A stretch of 64,000 nt of DNA from Taibaiella koreensis (GTDB lineage: Bacteria > Bacteroidota > Bacteroidia > Chitinophagales > Chitinophagaceae): the NCBI RefSeq assembly GCF_003545715.1, contig NZ_QVNU01000001.1, forward strand, positions 1,419,962 to 1,483,961. Reading direction: 5' to 3'. Positions within the stretch are counted from its first letter, which is position 1, and every line of letters starts with the position of its first letter. Below the pieces are notes generated by a model. It saw nothing but the letters and a program-made list of their open reading frames with translations, was not told where the DNA came from and did not search any database. Positions 30,890-39,160 of the stretch are shown here, piece after piece. The translations under genes were made by a program, and so were the position numbers.

Positions 30890-32146
30890 TTATACCAGCT
30901 CGATTACGGTGAGCTCGGGCAAAATGCCCAGGCGACCGGGATAGCCCAGGAACCCATAGCCCACATTCACGTTCAGGTACTGGTTGCCTTCCTGGTACAG
31001 GCCTGCCCATTGCTTATACACGTATTGCACAGGACTCCATTTCATCCAGGGCAGGCGCAGTCCGAACTGCATGCCGTGGGTATGCCCGGCAAGTGTAAGG
31101 TCGATATCGCCGAAGAGTGGTCTTATTTGCGCATCCCAGTGCGTAGGATCATGGCTCATCAGTATCTTCACAGGTACCTGCTCGGTGCCTTTATGCGCTT
31201 TGGCCAGGTCGCCGTGCTTGGGAAAGCGGGCCATATTGCTCCAGTTCTCCACGCCTATCAGGGCGATCTGCTGTCCTTCGCGCTCCAGCAGCACATGTTC
31301 GTTCATCATCAGTTTCCAGCCCATGGCCGCATGGTGCCTTTTCAGGGTTTCCAGGTTCTCCGCTTTAGCGGCAGCCGAAGGCCATTCCACATAGTCGCCA
31401 TAATCGTGGTTGCCCAGGGTGGAATAGATGCCCATAGGGGCGTGCAGCTTGCTGAAAATGGACATATAGGGCTCGATCTCCGAAGACTTGTTGTTGACCA
31501 GGTCGCCGGTAAACAGGATCAGGTCGGGCTTTTCACGCATGATCATATCCACGCCGTGGGCCACCGCTTCAGGGTTGTCGAAGCTGCCCGAATGGATATC
31601 GGATATCTGGATGATCTTTAGCCCCTTAAAAGCGGGTGGGAGCTTAGCCAGTGGAATCTTGTAACGTTTAAAGATATAGCGGTACCGGTTGCTGGGCCCA
31701 TAAAGAAAACCGCTGAAGAGCAGGCCGCCGGCCAGGATGGCCATGCGCGCGATAAAGGTGGAGCGGGAAATGCCGTGTGGCATCTCTACCGGATCTTTAG
31801 GGGTTTGGGGGAAGAAGCCGCTGATCTGGCGGATGGCCCAGGTAACCAGGCGGCGCAGGTCGTCGATAAGCATGAAGGTGGCAACAAGCACCTTGGAAGC
31901 GATAAAGCCCAATACAAAAGAGATGAGCAATACCCGGAAAGAAGGATGCCAATCGGTGAGGCTCCAGCTGCGGAAGGTGAACAAGCTGAGCCACACGGCA
32001 ATGGTCGCCAGGATATACAGTACAAAAATAATGGTCCTGAAAAGTGTATTGTAATTCCGCATGGACACGTTCACTGCAATGAAGCTATAATACTCGAGCA
32101 CTGCAAAGATGGCCAGGGAGATAATGATTCCGTATTGACTGCGCAT
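30890..32146 (-). CDS. Membrane-anchored metallophosphoesterase
   Basis: A 418-residue protein. The N-terminal 150 residues hold three to four membrane helices (QYGIIISLAIFAVLEYYSFI; TLFRTIIFVLYILATIAVWL; LLISFVLGFIASKVLVATFM), followed by a further hydrophobic segment. The C-terminal half is a calcineurin-like phosphoesterase with the full motif series: KIIQISDIHSGSF, LILFTGDLVNN, STLGNHDYGDYVEW, LMSHDPTHWD and LAGHTHGMQFGL. These bind two metals. The layout matches YkuE/YaeI-type enzymes that act on lipid-linked or membrane substrates. It is monocistronic and upstream of tRNA-His. Confidence 0.93.
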   Translation of the reverse strand: MRSQYGIIISLAIFAVLEYYSFIAVNVSMRNYNTLFRTIIFVLYILATIAVWLSLFTFRSWSLTDWHPSFRVLLISFVLGFIASKVLVATFMLIDDLRRLVTWAIRQISGFFPQTPKDPVEMPHGISRSTFIARMAILAGGLLFSGFLYGPSNRYRYIFKRYKIPLAKLPPAFKGLKIIQISDIHSGSFDNPEAVAHGVDMIMREKPDLILFTGDLVNNKSSEIEPYMSIFSKLHAPMGIYSTLGNHDYGDYVEWPSAAAKAENLETLKRHHAAMGWKLMMNEHVLLEREGQQIALIGVENWSNMARFPKHGDLAKAHKGTEQVPVKILMSHDPTHWDAQIRPLFGDIDLTLAGHTHGMQFGLRLPWMKWSPVQYVYKQWAGLYQEGNQYLNVNVGYGFLGYPGRLGILPELTVIELV

Positions 32147-32214
32147 TCCGTACGATTATGAGATCTTTAAGTGTTTAACAACCAAAAATAAGCAGAATAG
32201 TTTTCGAAAAATTG

Positions 32215-32247
32215 TTTGGAAAATTGCGGGCATATTTCTTACCTTTG
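32215..32247 (+). promoter_or_regulatory. Full Bacteroidota promoter of tRNA-His
   Basis: TTTG (32215-32218) is followed after 21 nt by TACCTTTG (32240-32247), matching the TTTG/TAnnTTTG -33/-7 consensus. The tRNA begins 16 nt later. Confidence 0.8.
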
Positions 32248-32263
32248 CATTCCTTTCAAACAT

Positions 32264-32338
32264 GGAGGTAGTAGCTCAGTAGGTTAGAGCGTTGGATTGT
32301 GGTTCCAAAGGTCGAGGGTTCGAGACCCTTTTACCTCC
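32264..32338 (+). tRNA. tRNA-His(GUG)
   Basis: Folds as a cloverleaf with anticodon arm TTGGA/TCCAA and loop TTGTGGT (anticodon GTG). The D arm is AGCTC/GAGC and the T arm GAGGG/CCCTT with loop TTCGAGA. The acceptor reads GAGGTAG/TTACCTC, with an encoded extra G at -1 pairing C73, the identity element of tRNA-His. The genomic sequence after C73 is CA, so the CCA tail is not fully encoded. Promoter and terminator flank it directly. Confidence 0.95.
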
Positions 32339-32340
32339 CA

Positions 32341-32375
32341 GGCGGAAACAGCGTAACAGCGGTTTCCGCCTTTTT
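32341..32375 (+). terminator. Intrinsic terminator of tRNA-His
   Basis: GGCGGAAAC (32341-32349) pairs with GTTTCCGCC (32362-32370), followed by TTTTT. Confidence 0.88.
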
Positions 32376-32379
32376 CTTT

Positions 32380-33000
32380 CTCATGTATAGTTTGTTTCTT
32401 TTCGTATAGTTCTATATTTTCTGGAACGCAAATCCCAAGCACATACCACAGGGATGGGGGAGACTTAAAATTTAAGGGATCAAGCGGAAAAGTTGGAGAG
32501 AGATGTGTCACGATGATCTTGTGAAAGTTCAGCGCTAAAGAGTGAGATAGACGGTAGCGTCAAGACTTAATCAAACAATTTTTAGATGTGTACCTATTGT
32601 GACCCGCCGTTATGGACGCCAGGCGAAGCCAAACTGCCAAAGACGCGTAGCCATTTGGAATGTGGCAGCTATGGACAATACTCCTTCTGAAATACCAGAT
32701 AGTGCAGTGTTTTTCTGTTCTTTTGCTTAGATGCAAAAGAACCAAAAGATCAAGGCCATTGGAAAAATGAGCTAAAAATGGCTTGCCGGACTGAAAATTT
32801 TTAAACTCGTCCTTCGTCCTCAGACAGTAAAAATTTCTTAACCGTCCGGTTCGCCATTTTCTTAACGCCATTGGGGATGCTAGCACTGTATGTTTAACCG
32901 CCAGGACCTCCGTATAAATGTCCTTCAATCTTACACGAATTCGGCTTGATCCGGTAAAGGACAACTATAAAATGATACTTCGACAAGCGCTGCAACTATG
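32380..33000. other. Non-coding or decayed stretch before repeat copy B
   Basis: No gene was recognised. The minus-strand frame 32560-32964 (134 residues, containing LAHFSNGLDLLVLLHLSK then RTEKHC) has the look of a translated dispersed repeat: stretches of this kind recur in intergenic DNA of Chitinophagaceae, as I recall, without an experimentally known product. It is adjacent to repeat copy B, so the whole 32.5-33.4 kb segment may be a cluster of repeat remnants. Confidence 0.4.
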
Positions 33001-33002
33001 AT

Positions 33003-33356
33003 AGTGCTATATAGGAAACCAGCCAAAACAGGATCAATGAAAAAAGATCCATTTGGTTAATGATTAAATGTTGATCTATGATCCTATGTCCGGCAATGCT
33101 GCATTAAAGTTGCTACCTGTTTTTAAGCCCGGGTGCGCAGGCCACAAAAAAACAGCGGAGCATTGTTTTTTTGTGGCCTTTTTTGCTTCTTTTTTGGCGG
33201 AGCAACTTTTCTCATGAGCACCATAACAAGCAATAAACATAGATGCGAATAAAAAAGAAGAAGATGGTGACACCAAATAAAAAATAGATAAAGCAAAAGC
33301 GTGCCAGCTAGTATCTATAGACGTACAAAACTTTGTTTCTTTTATCCGGATAGCCA
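33003..33356. repeat. Dispersed repeat element, copy B (see 19763-20212)
   Basis: Parallel to 19763-20212 through most of its length, without the 137-bp insert. It begins at CTATATAGGAAACC and ends GTTTCTTTTATCCGGATAG, decayed inverted termini of the same kind as those at 20007-20143. The central A7/T7 hairpin is extended here to a perfect CCACAAAAAAACA stem. No protein is convincingly encoded. Confidence 0.75.
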
Positions 33357-33657
33357 TTTACTTTTTTATCATCCCCAGATATTCCGCTTGATCCAATTTA
33401 AGCTCATATAGCGGACCTAGGGCTATATAAGTAAATATACATTTGGGGCCTATTGTAGAAAGCCTCCTACCAGAGGGGAAAGTACTGCGAGACGATCAGA
33501 TTGCAGCATGGAAGAGCGTGCAAGATGTAATAAACGATATTTCAATATTAATGGTACCCAGTTAAATACCAAAGCAACCGGCCGCTCCTTTTGTAGAGCG
33601 GCCGATCGGTTTTTCATACCCCATTTGCCGTTGCTAATGGCCGTTGGGAATCGTGGT

Positions 33658-33954
33658 TTAACATCTTGGCGGTGTGGTCAATACACAGAAAGCTGTTGCC
33701 TCAGCGCACCCAGGACCAGCCTTGCAGGAGGCATTGGTTCCGACTATGCACCATTCGATTTGACAAGTCGCTTGTTGCGGATCAGCGGTAAGGCAAAGAA
33801 ACGATGGCGTAGGCTCCCAGCACAGGCAATTCTGGGCAATGGCATAAGATTCGGTGGCGCCTCCTACCATTGCTTGTTGCTGTTGGGAATTCAAAGAGCC
33901 AATCATTGATTTGTTGAGGCTCAGCTTTTTCAGGCTCAGGTTTTTCTTTTTCAT
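33658..33954 (-). CDS. Cysteine-rich double-glycine leader peptide, 98 residues (lanthipeptide-type precursor family)
   Basis: Leader MKKKNLSLKKLSLNKSMIGS, LNSQQQQAMVGG matches the Bacteroidota pattern KxxLSLKKxxI..L..QQ.xM.GG, with cleavage expected after Gly32. The 66-residue core is rich in Cys (43, 45, 54, 64, 69, 77, 83, 90, 98; nine in all), Thr and Ser, and contains Trp47 and Trp68. The odd Cys count and length exceed typical lantibiotics, so disulfide-bonded or thioether-bridged products are both possible. It is the last gene of a minus-strand run (LytTR regulator, two unknown genes, peptide). No modification enzyme or transporter is nearby. Confidence 0.74.
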   Translation of the reverse strand: MKKKNLSLKKLSLNKSMIGSLNSQQQQAMVGGATESYAIAQNCLCWEPTPSFLCLTADPQQATCQIEWCIVGTNASCKAGPGCAEATAFCVLTTPPRC

Positions 33955-34097
33955 TTGGTTCTATGTATTTAAAGTGAACGACAAAACTCGTTCCAGCCAC
34001 TGCAAGTTTTTTTCAGTTATCTACAATCTTTTACTATCGGTATCATTAAATTAATAAGCGGCAAAAAGCCACCCATGGTAAAGGGCGGCTTCTTAGC

Positions 34098-34460
34098 TCA
34101 TTGATACCTCGCCTTAGGTCTCATTATATACGGATCTATTTCTTCTTGTGAGAATCTGGGAATATCTTCCAAAACCATTCTAAGGCATTTCAGCGTATTA
34201 TGAATTTGGTCGCAATGATAGTATTCATACCCGGTAAAAGCATTGGTTCTAGTAAAAACTATGTAATAGTCGTCTTCTAGTGAAAAGACATAGATGATCC
34301 TAACAGAATCCTCAAGCCTAATGCCACCTATCTTTGGCGTAAATACTATTCTACCGAAATCTGACAAGTGAGCTCGTATTTCATTCACGTCCTCTTCTGA
34401 CATTACAATAGCTTGCTTAGCGATATATTCAGACTGAGAGATGGGTTTCACTGGTGGCAT
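34098..34460 (-). CDS. Unknown 120-residue protein
   Basis: No family recognised. It is a soluble, mixed-charge protein with a central pattern of strands (IRLEDSVRIIYVFSLEDDYY, IVFTRTNAFTGYEYYHCD) and a helical C-terminus ending RPKARYQ. No signal peptide. It is 87 nt downstream of the membrane-protein gene 34548-35447 and 143 nt upstream of the leader peptide gene at 33658, all on one strand. Codon usage is like the neighbours. Possibly a small partner or inhibitor of the membrane protein; that is inference from position. Confidence 0.65.
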   Translation of the reverse strand: MPPVKPISQSEYIAKQAIVMSEEDVNEIRAHLSDFGRIVFTPKIGGIRLEDSVRIIYVFSLEDDYYIVFTRTNAFTGYEYYHCDQIHNTLKCLRMVLEDIPRFSQEEIDPYIMRPKARYQ

Positions 34461-34547
34461 AAATCTTCTTTTGGTTTTGATCTAGGGTTTGGCGCCTCTT
34501 TGTGGTTGATGGGCGCTTGATGGATAATATAGCTTATCCTTAAGGAC

Positions 34548-35447
34548 TTATTTATCTCCCTGCGTAATTTGTTTTGTAATTGATTCAATGAGCATGGGAT
34601 CGGTACTTGCGGGGAAAGCAAGCTTAACCGCTTCCTTTCCATCTTCACTAACTTTCCCTGCCTTTATTTGAAGGCCTTCGCTTGACATTTTCTGAATTGT
34701 CTCTAATGACAGCTTTAACCTTTCGGTTATCTCCGGATCATTAGGGTCAAAGTAATCATTTTGGATTGCTTTGGCCTCAGCTTCTAAAATGTTATTAATG
34801 GCCACTTTGTGAGCATCAGCAACGGTCTGTAATACTTCCGTTCCGATTTTTAACCGTTTCATGCCCTCCAGCATGGCTTGCATTTCCACATAATGTTTTA
34901 CCACCACAAAGGCACCTCTTACAAGGAGACCAACCAGCGTAACTGCAGAAGCGGTATATAATGAGATTGTAAGCCAGATTGATCCTTTTTCTACCGACAG
35001 TATTTCGACTTTTCCGCCTGTATTGCTGGCGAGTATCGGAGTTTGTAAAGCGTGCTTAAGGTCATTGCTTACCTTGGCTAAATCCTCGAAATTAAGGACG
35101 CTCGGCAGGCGGACATGAATAACATTCTCGTCATCAGGAATTGCTTGCCTCGCAAATGTAAGTAGGCTCAAGAACTTACCATTTATCGACTCTATTATAG
35201 ACTTTAACACCTTCCATTCGTTTTCTTCTATTAATAATGTTCCATTTAAATCTATTTTGTTTAATATACTTGACATAGCTTCCACCTCTGAACCTAAACC
35301 AGGTATCCTGCTTATTGTACCAAAGTCTAATAGGAGCTTTTCTGCTCCTCTAATAAATGGCAATCCATCAGGCGTCCGATAGCCGTCAGTCAATTTAATG
35401 GGAAATGTTCCCGAATTGCCAATTTTAATAATGTCTGATAGGTTCAT
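34548..35447 (-). CDS. Unknown 299-residue protein with one membrane-associated hydrophobic stretch
   Basis: No family recognised. Residues 1-155 are soluble (IKIGNSGTFPIKLTDGYRTP, DGLPFIRGAEKLLLDFGTIS). Residues 157-184 are a hydrophobic segment (GSIWLTISLYTASAVTLVGL, then LVRGAFVVVKHYVEM) that could be one long helix or a hairpin. The remaining part is helical and Lys/Glu-rich (RLKIGTEVLQTVADAHKVAI; RLKLSLETIQKMSSEGLQIK). It lies between the LytTR regulator remnant and the 120-residue gene. Such a membrane-flanked helical protein could be a sensor or effector, but no motif shows it. Confidence 0.65.
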   Translation of the reverse strand: MNLSDIIKIGNSGTFPIKLTDGYRTPDGLPFIRGAEKLLLDFGTISRIPGLGSEVEAMSSILNKIDLNGTLLIEENEWKVLKSIIESINGKFLSLLTFARQAIPDDENVIHVRLPSVLNFEDLAKVSNDLKHALQTPILASNTGGKVEILSVEKGSIWLTISLYTASAVTLVGLLVRGAFVVVKHYVEMQAMLEGMKRLKIGTEVLQTVADAHKVAINNILEAEAKAIQNDYFDPNDPEITERLKLSLETIQKMSSEGLQIKAGKVSEDGKEAVKLAFPASTDPMLIESITKQITQGDK

Positions 35448-35537
35448 GGATATAGTTTAATATGGTGCGGTAATGGATATGTAGGGGTTAAACTTAAAAA
35501 TTGACCGGCTAAACCAGTAAAGGGGGTCCCATATCTA

Positions 35538-36223
35538 TTAGGGGAAATTATATTTGTAGGTCCTGCCTACAGGTAGCGCTGTGCCATCCTTTAGGATCAC
35601 CTTAGTAGCATTTGATTTCGATATTTGGTCGATTGCGACGATATGGGACCTGTGGATGCGCACAAATAGGCTGGCCGGCAGCAACTCTTCAACTTTCATC
35701 AGCGAAATGGTAGCAAGCTTTACTGCTTTACCGCAGTAGATAGCGGAGTAGTTTTTTTTAGCCTGGATGTATGTTATCGAAGTCAAGGGGATCATCTCAT
35801 TCCCCCGATTTGTGACTAAAGTTAATGTATCTGGTTCTGTGGTTGGTGCCTCTATTATGTGTGGTGCCCCATTATATCTGGCTTCTACTTTTTTTACAGC
35901 CGTTAGTACCCGGTCAAAATTTATCGGCTTAACGATGCAGTCGATTGCGTTTTCGTGATCAAGGACTTCATATATTACCTCCCTGTGCGCTGTAACAAAT
36001 ATGGTATTTATTCTAAGGTGCTTTAATATCTCTAGGCCAGTCATGGGATGCATATTATAGTCCAGGAAAAGTAGATCTACAGGATTTGCATTTATATATT
36101 CAAACGCCGCCTGATACTCGATAAATGTTCCTACAATTTGAATGCTTGGTATTTTTTCACCTCTCTCAAAAGAAGGTTGATGGCCGCTCTTTCTTGGTCG
36201 ATAATCAGTCCCCGTATTTTCAT
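35538..36223 (-). pseudogene. LytTR-family response regulator, interrupted by a one-base frameshift
   Basis: Two frames together make a normal LytR/AgrA-type regulator of about 228 residues. From ATG 36223 the chain reads MKIRGLIIDQERAAINLLLR then EVKK before a stop. From the shifted frame it continues IPSIQIVGTFIEYQAAFEYI, NPVDLLFLDYNMHPMTGLEI (phospho-acceptor Asp55), FVTAH and IDCIVKPI (receiver Thr and Lys). A LytTR domain follows (NEMIPLTSITYIQAKKNYSA; LFVRIHRSHIVAIDQISKS). The break is at a run of six T (36152-36157 on the plus strand; A6 in the gene): A7 would restore the frame. It may be a sequencing artefact, a dead gene, or slippage-controlled. No sensor kinase gene is adjacent. Confidence 0.85.
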
Positions 36224-36512
36224 GGTTTAGTTTTTTTAATTGTCTATTCTTTGGTTTGCTAAGAAAGCTTCAGCATTATCGTCTATTGCGAAATTAGGGC
36301 AAGCACTATAAATGTACTTTTCATGATATTATGCCTCTTAGGTAGCTAAACTAAAGATACCTAAGCGAAAAATATCAGGTGTTTTTACGTATTTACCGGG
36401 TGTAAAAAAAGTCTCTCGCATATTTTTTATTGCATCGATGCGTTTTTCTGAAAAATAGTAAGGGTTACTTAATGTGTTGCATCGAAAATGCTTAGCTTTA
36501 ATGCATCCTCCT

Positions 36513-37601
36513 ATGAAAATGATCCTGGCCCCATTCTTGAAACGATTATACTTGTCCCTATTGTTATGCTGCGGCGTTCTTTCTGTAAAGGCTCAGGTCA
36601 ACAGGCTGGATAGTTTTCCTTCATTAGGACAACATAAAGGAGCGCTTATTTTCATCAATGAAATGCATGGCTGCGTTTCCAACGCCATTGCTTACCTGGA
36701 TGTGTTGCAGCACATAAGCCGGCAGCTAAGTGCAGGCGATACGATTAACCTGTTCCTTGAAATTCCTTTTTCCGCCTCGGTGATGCTGAACGATCTTTTT
36801 GCCGATACGGGCGGAGATAGCACAGACCGTTTTGCCGCCTTCCCGAATTTCCGCAATTTTTTGGATGAGCTTTACCAGTCAGGAATACCCGTCCGGTTTT
36901 TTGGTTGTGATTTTGAATATGATGAAAAGTACCGGCGAAACGGTTCGCTGGTCTATCTTTTGGAAAAGCTGCAAAAAGATCTCGGCAGTAGCATCGATCG
37001 CACTTTGCTGCAGGAATATATATCGCTGGTAAAAACCTTCCGGCTGAAAGCCCATGATACGAAAGGCATGATCGAATGGCTACGGCAGCAGACCAAGGTA
37101 CCTGAAGCTGTGCAGCGGGAGATCGGGCAGCTGATCTTTGCCTTGCAGGCGCCACAGCAATACAGCCCGGGAAGGGACCAATTTATATTTGAACGTGCAG
37201 CGCGCGCGATAGCGCTGCATTATTTTGAGCCCCGCGACCGGTTCAATATAACCATTCATGGTGGGGCACATGTCAATCCTTCTTTCAAGGGAAGCTTGTT
37301 CAACCGTTTCCGGAAAGATCGGCGTTCTTCCTTCCGGGACAAGTGCCGTATCATCGGCAATGTTTATGTTGATTGTAAAAACAATGCCGGCATATTCGAT
37401 CATGAAAATATTGCTTCCGCATCCTTTTATGTGATGGATACGGCGCGCGATCCTGTCATTACTTATTACAAAAAACAAGCCAGGGGCAGGGGACAGGTCT
37501 TCTTTCAATTGCCGCCCGGTACAGGCATGCTTTTGCCCGATCTGATGCCAGGAGTGTTGCTGGGCATTTACCTGCATGACAAGACGGGCTTGGCGCTGTA
37601 A
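36513..37601 (+). CDS. Exported protein of EreA/ChaN-like fold, unknown function
   Basis: A 362-residue exported protein (start at ATG 36513; in-frame ATGs at 36474 and 36501 would lengthen the pre-signal part). A signal ends near VKAQ. The mature part begins with an EreA/ChaN-type motif: ALIFINEMHGCVSNAIAYLD, where NEMHG holds an acidic residue and His as in erythromycin-esterase and TIKI/ChaN proteins. LFLEIPFSASVMLNDLF and IPVRFFGCDFEYDEKYRR follow with further acidic and aromatic sites. The C-terminal third has FNITIHGGAHVNPSF (His) and SASFYVMDTAR. These could be the other ligands. A periplasmic hydrolase or haem/metal-binding protein is possible. A short hairpin (GCGCTGTA/TACAGCGC, 37594-37615) spans the stop. 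Confidence 0.7.
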   Translation: MKMILAPFLKRLYLSLLLCCGVLSVKAQVNRLDSFPSLGQHKGALIFINEMHGCVSNAIAYLDVLQHISRQLSAGDTINLFLEIPFSASVMLNDLFADTGGDSTDRFAAFPNFRNFLDELYQSGIPVRFFGCDFEYDEKYRRNGSLVYLLEKLQKDLGSSIDRTLLQEYISLVKTFRLKAHDTKGMIEWLRQQTKVPEAVQREIGQLIFALQAPQQYSPGRDQFIFERAARAIALHYFEPRDRFNITIHGGAHVNPSFKGSLFNRFRKDRRSSFRDKCRIIGNVYVDCKNNAGIFDHENIASASFYVMDTARDPVITYYKKQARGRGQVFFQLPPGTGMLLPDLMPGVLLGIYLHDKTGLAL

Positions 37602-37717
37602 GTGAGTACAGCGCAAACCGAATAGCCATATCGTGTTGGCCATTTGCAATTTTGTAAAACTGAAATAAGACGGCCCGCCTTCTATGCTACAGATAGTGAG
37701 TAACGATCTTGTTATAT

Positions 37718-37873
37718 TCAGCAGATTGGAGCGGCTGAGCAAAACGAGCTTTGCTGGCTATCATTATTCTTAATTTTTCCCACCTTATTTGTGCTTACCG
37801 GCGATCCGTCCAGGCGATGGAAGATCCGGATCTTTTTCAGGTTGATTTTCGGCGACGTATTTCCTGTCTTCAT
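37718..37873 (-). CDS. Short leader-like peptide paired with the 3547 peptide (putative precursor)
   Basis: A 51-residue peptide from ATG 37873 to TGA. The N-terminal part contains KINLKKIRIF, the same kind of basic/hydrophobic patch seen in the double-glycine leaders at 3547 and 33658, though the GG itself is replaced by LDGS. The C-terminal decapeptide SSFCSAAPIC resembles SAFCTKVPLC of the 52-residue peptide: same length, same Cys spacing (Cys45 and Cys51 here), a shared S-F-C and P-[IL]-C, and both follow a QQ pair. The frame could extend upstream to 37909, but those residues do not resemble a leader. It lies in an otherwise gene-poor gap. Confidence 0.5.
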   Translation of the reverse strand: MKTGNTSPKINLKKIRIFHRLDGSPVSTNKVGKIKNNDSQQSSFCSAAPIC

Positions 37874-39160
37874 ATCGGTTTTGGTTTGGCTGCATCCATA
37901 GACATGCACTATTCCGGAAACGTTTGGTCAGGTAGAAAAACGGTGGTATAAGCCTGGTGCTGTATAGATCTAAGACCCGGGTTGCCTGCGCCTGCTGTGA
38001 AAATGACCTTTAGACGGATAGAGAAGTCGATTTCGATCAAGGCTGAATGGAATGGTAGGTGATTATCTGTTATGGGAGTAGTTTATCGGTATATTATTTG
38101 AGGAACAAGGTTAGTCTATAATTGTAGTTTGATTACTCCAGGCCTTAAAGAAAAGGCATGAGATTTGCAGTTGGATTTTATATTTCAAATAGACGTATTC
38201 AATAAACTAAGAATTTTAATAAATAATTTTCTTTGTTGCAAACAAGAAAATAAAATTCAAATAAGACATAAAGCCGAGGCTGTAGCGGTGGAAAACCTGC
38301 AGGTGTATGGATCGTATGTAATATTACTATTCGGGTAATATCTTATTCCTATGCTGGCGGTTCAACCGGTCGGGACCAATAGTATCTTTTTTGGTAAGTA
38401 TGCTAAGCTTCATACTTCCTGGTGTTTGTAACAACTCTCGTTGTTGTCATCAGGATCAACTGATCCCACTCCTGGTCTTACACTGTTGCTGCGAGCGATT
38501 CTATTGTACCGCGAACTTAATTTTCACCCTTTAGGGTTATAGGCGGGTAAACGATCTCATCGGAATTTTGCATTATTGTCAACAAGGGAATTTTTTCATC
38601 GACATCACAGTATCGACATTGCCGAATTGTATTTGCAGGCAGGCGCTACCAGGCTGGTAACAATACGCCGGCAGCTATCGAAACTAAAGCGGAAGCTTTG
38701 CCGCCAGCCTGTAAGGGGCTTGTATGTCCGGAAGCCGGTGTTCTTATTACAGCAGCCTTTTTGTTGACAGGAGTTTTGTACGCAGAAGCTTCTTGTGCTA
38801 TTCCTGTATGTGGTTTTGCCGGTTGTTTACTTGTTACAGAATGGTGTTGGCATTGCTGTGAGCGATCATCATACGACGCTAAAAAGTCTGCCGGTTTGTT
38901 GGAATGGATTCCTGCGGCAAAGAAAGCCTGTGGCAAATCTCTTTCGGCACCGATAACGCTATTCTGTTCTTCCGGGAAGAATGCCTGATTATGCCTTGAA
39001 TTCACCCTGTAAGGTGAGTGCCTTCTGTCAGAAGGGGGTCGAACTTTGCCGGTAAGTTCTCCGGGGTACGATGTATACATCATCTCCTGCGCCGGCAAAA
39101 GGAAAGGCAGAATGTTTTACAGATAAAATCATCATTGTTAATCTTAAGCTAAGTAAAATT
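37874..39160. other. Gene-poor gap, nothing recognised
   Basis: The first half (to about 38570) is AT-rich, with no frame over 60 codons. The second half (38576-39098) is nearer 50% GC and open on both strands for up to 150 codons, but the translations have no recognisable domain and no supporting promoter or ribosome-binding site. It may contain decayed coding sequence. The promoter for the gene at 39161 should lie at its right end; no clear TAnnTTTG was seen. Confidence 0.4.

Noticed and set aside
32284-32511. 75-residue minus-strand frame over tRNA-His
   Set aside because: It overlaps the tRNA and its terminator; a typical false frame across tRNA genes.
38646-39098. 150-residue minus-strand frame in the 37.9-39.2 kb gap
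   Set aside because: No domain, no signal, overlapping frames open on the other strand; could be decayed DNA, so not listed as a gene.
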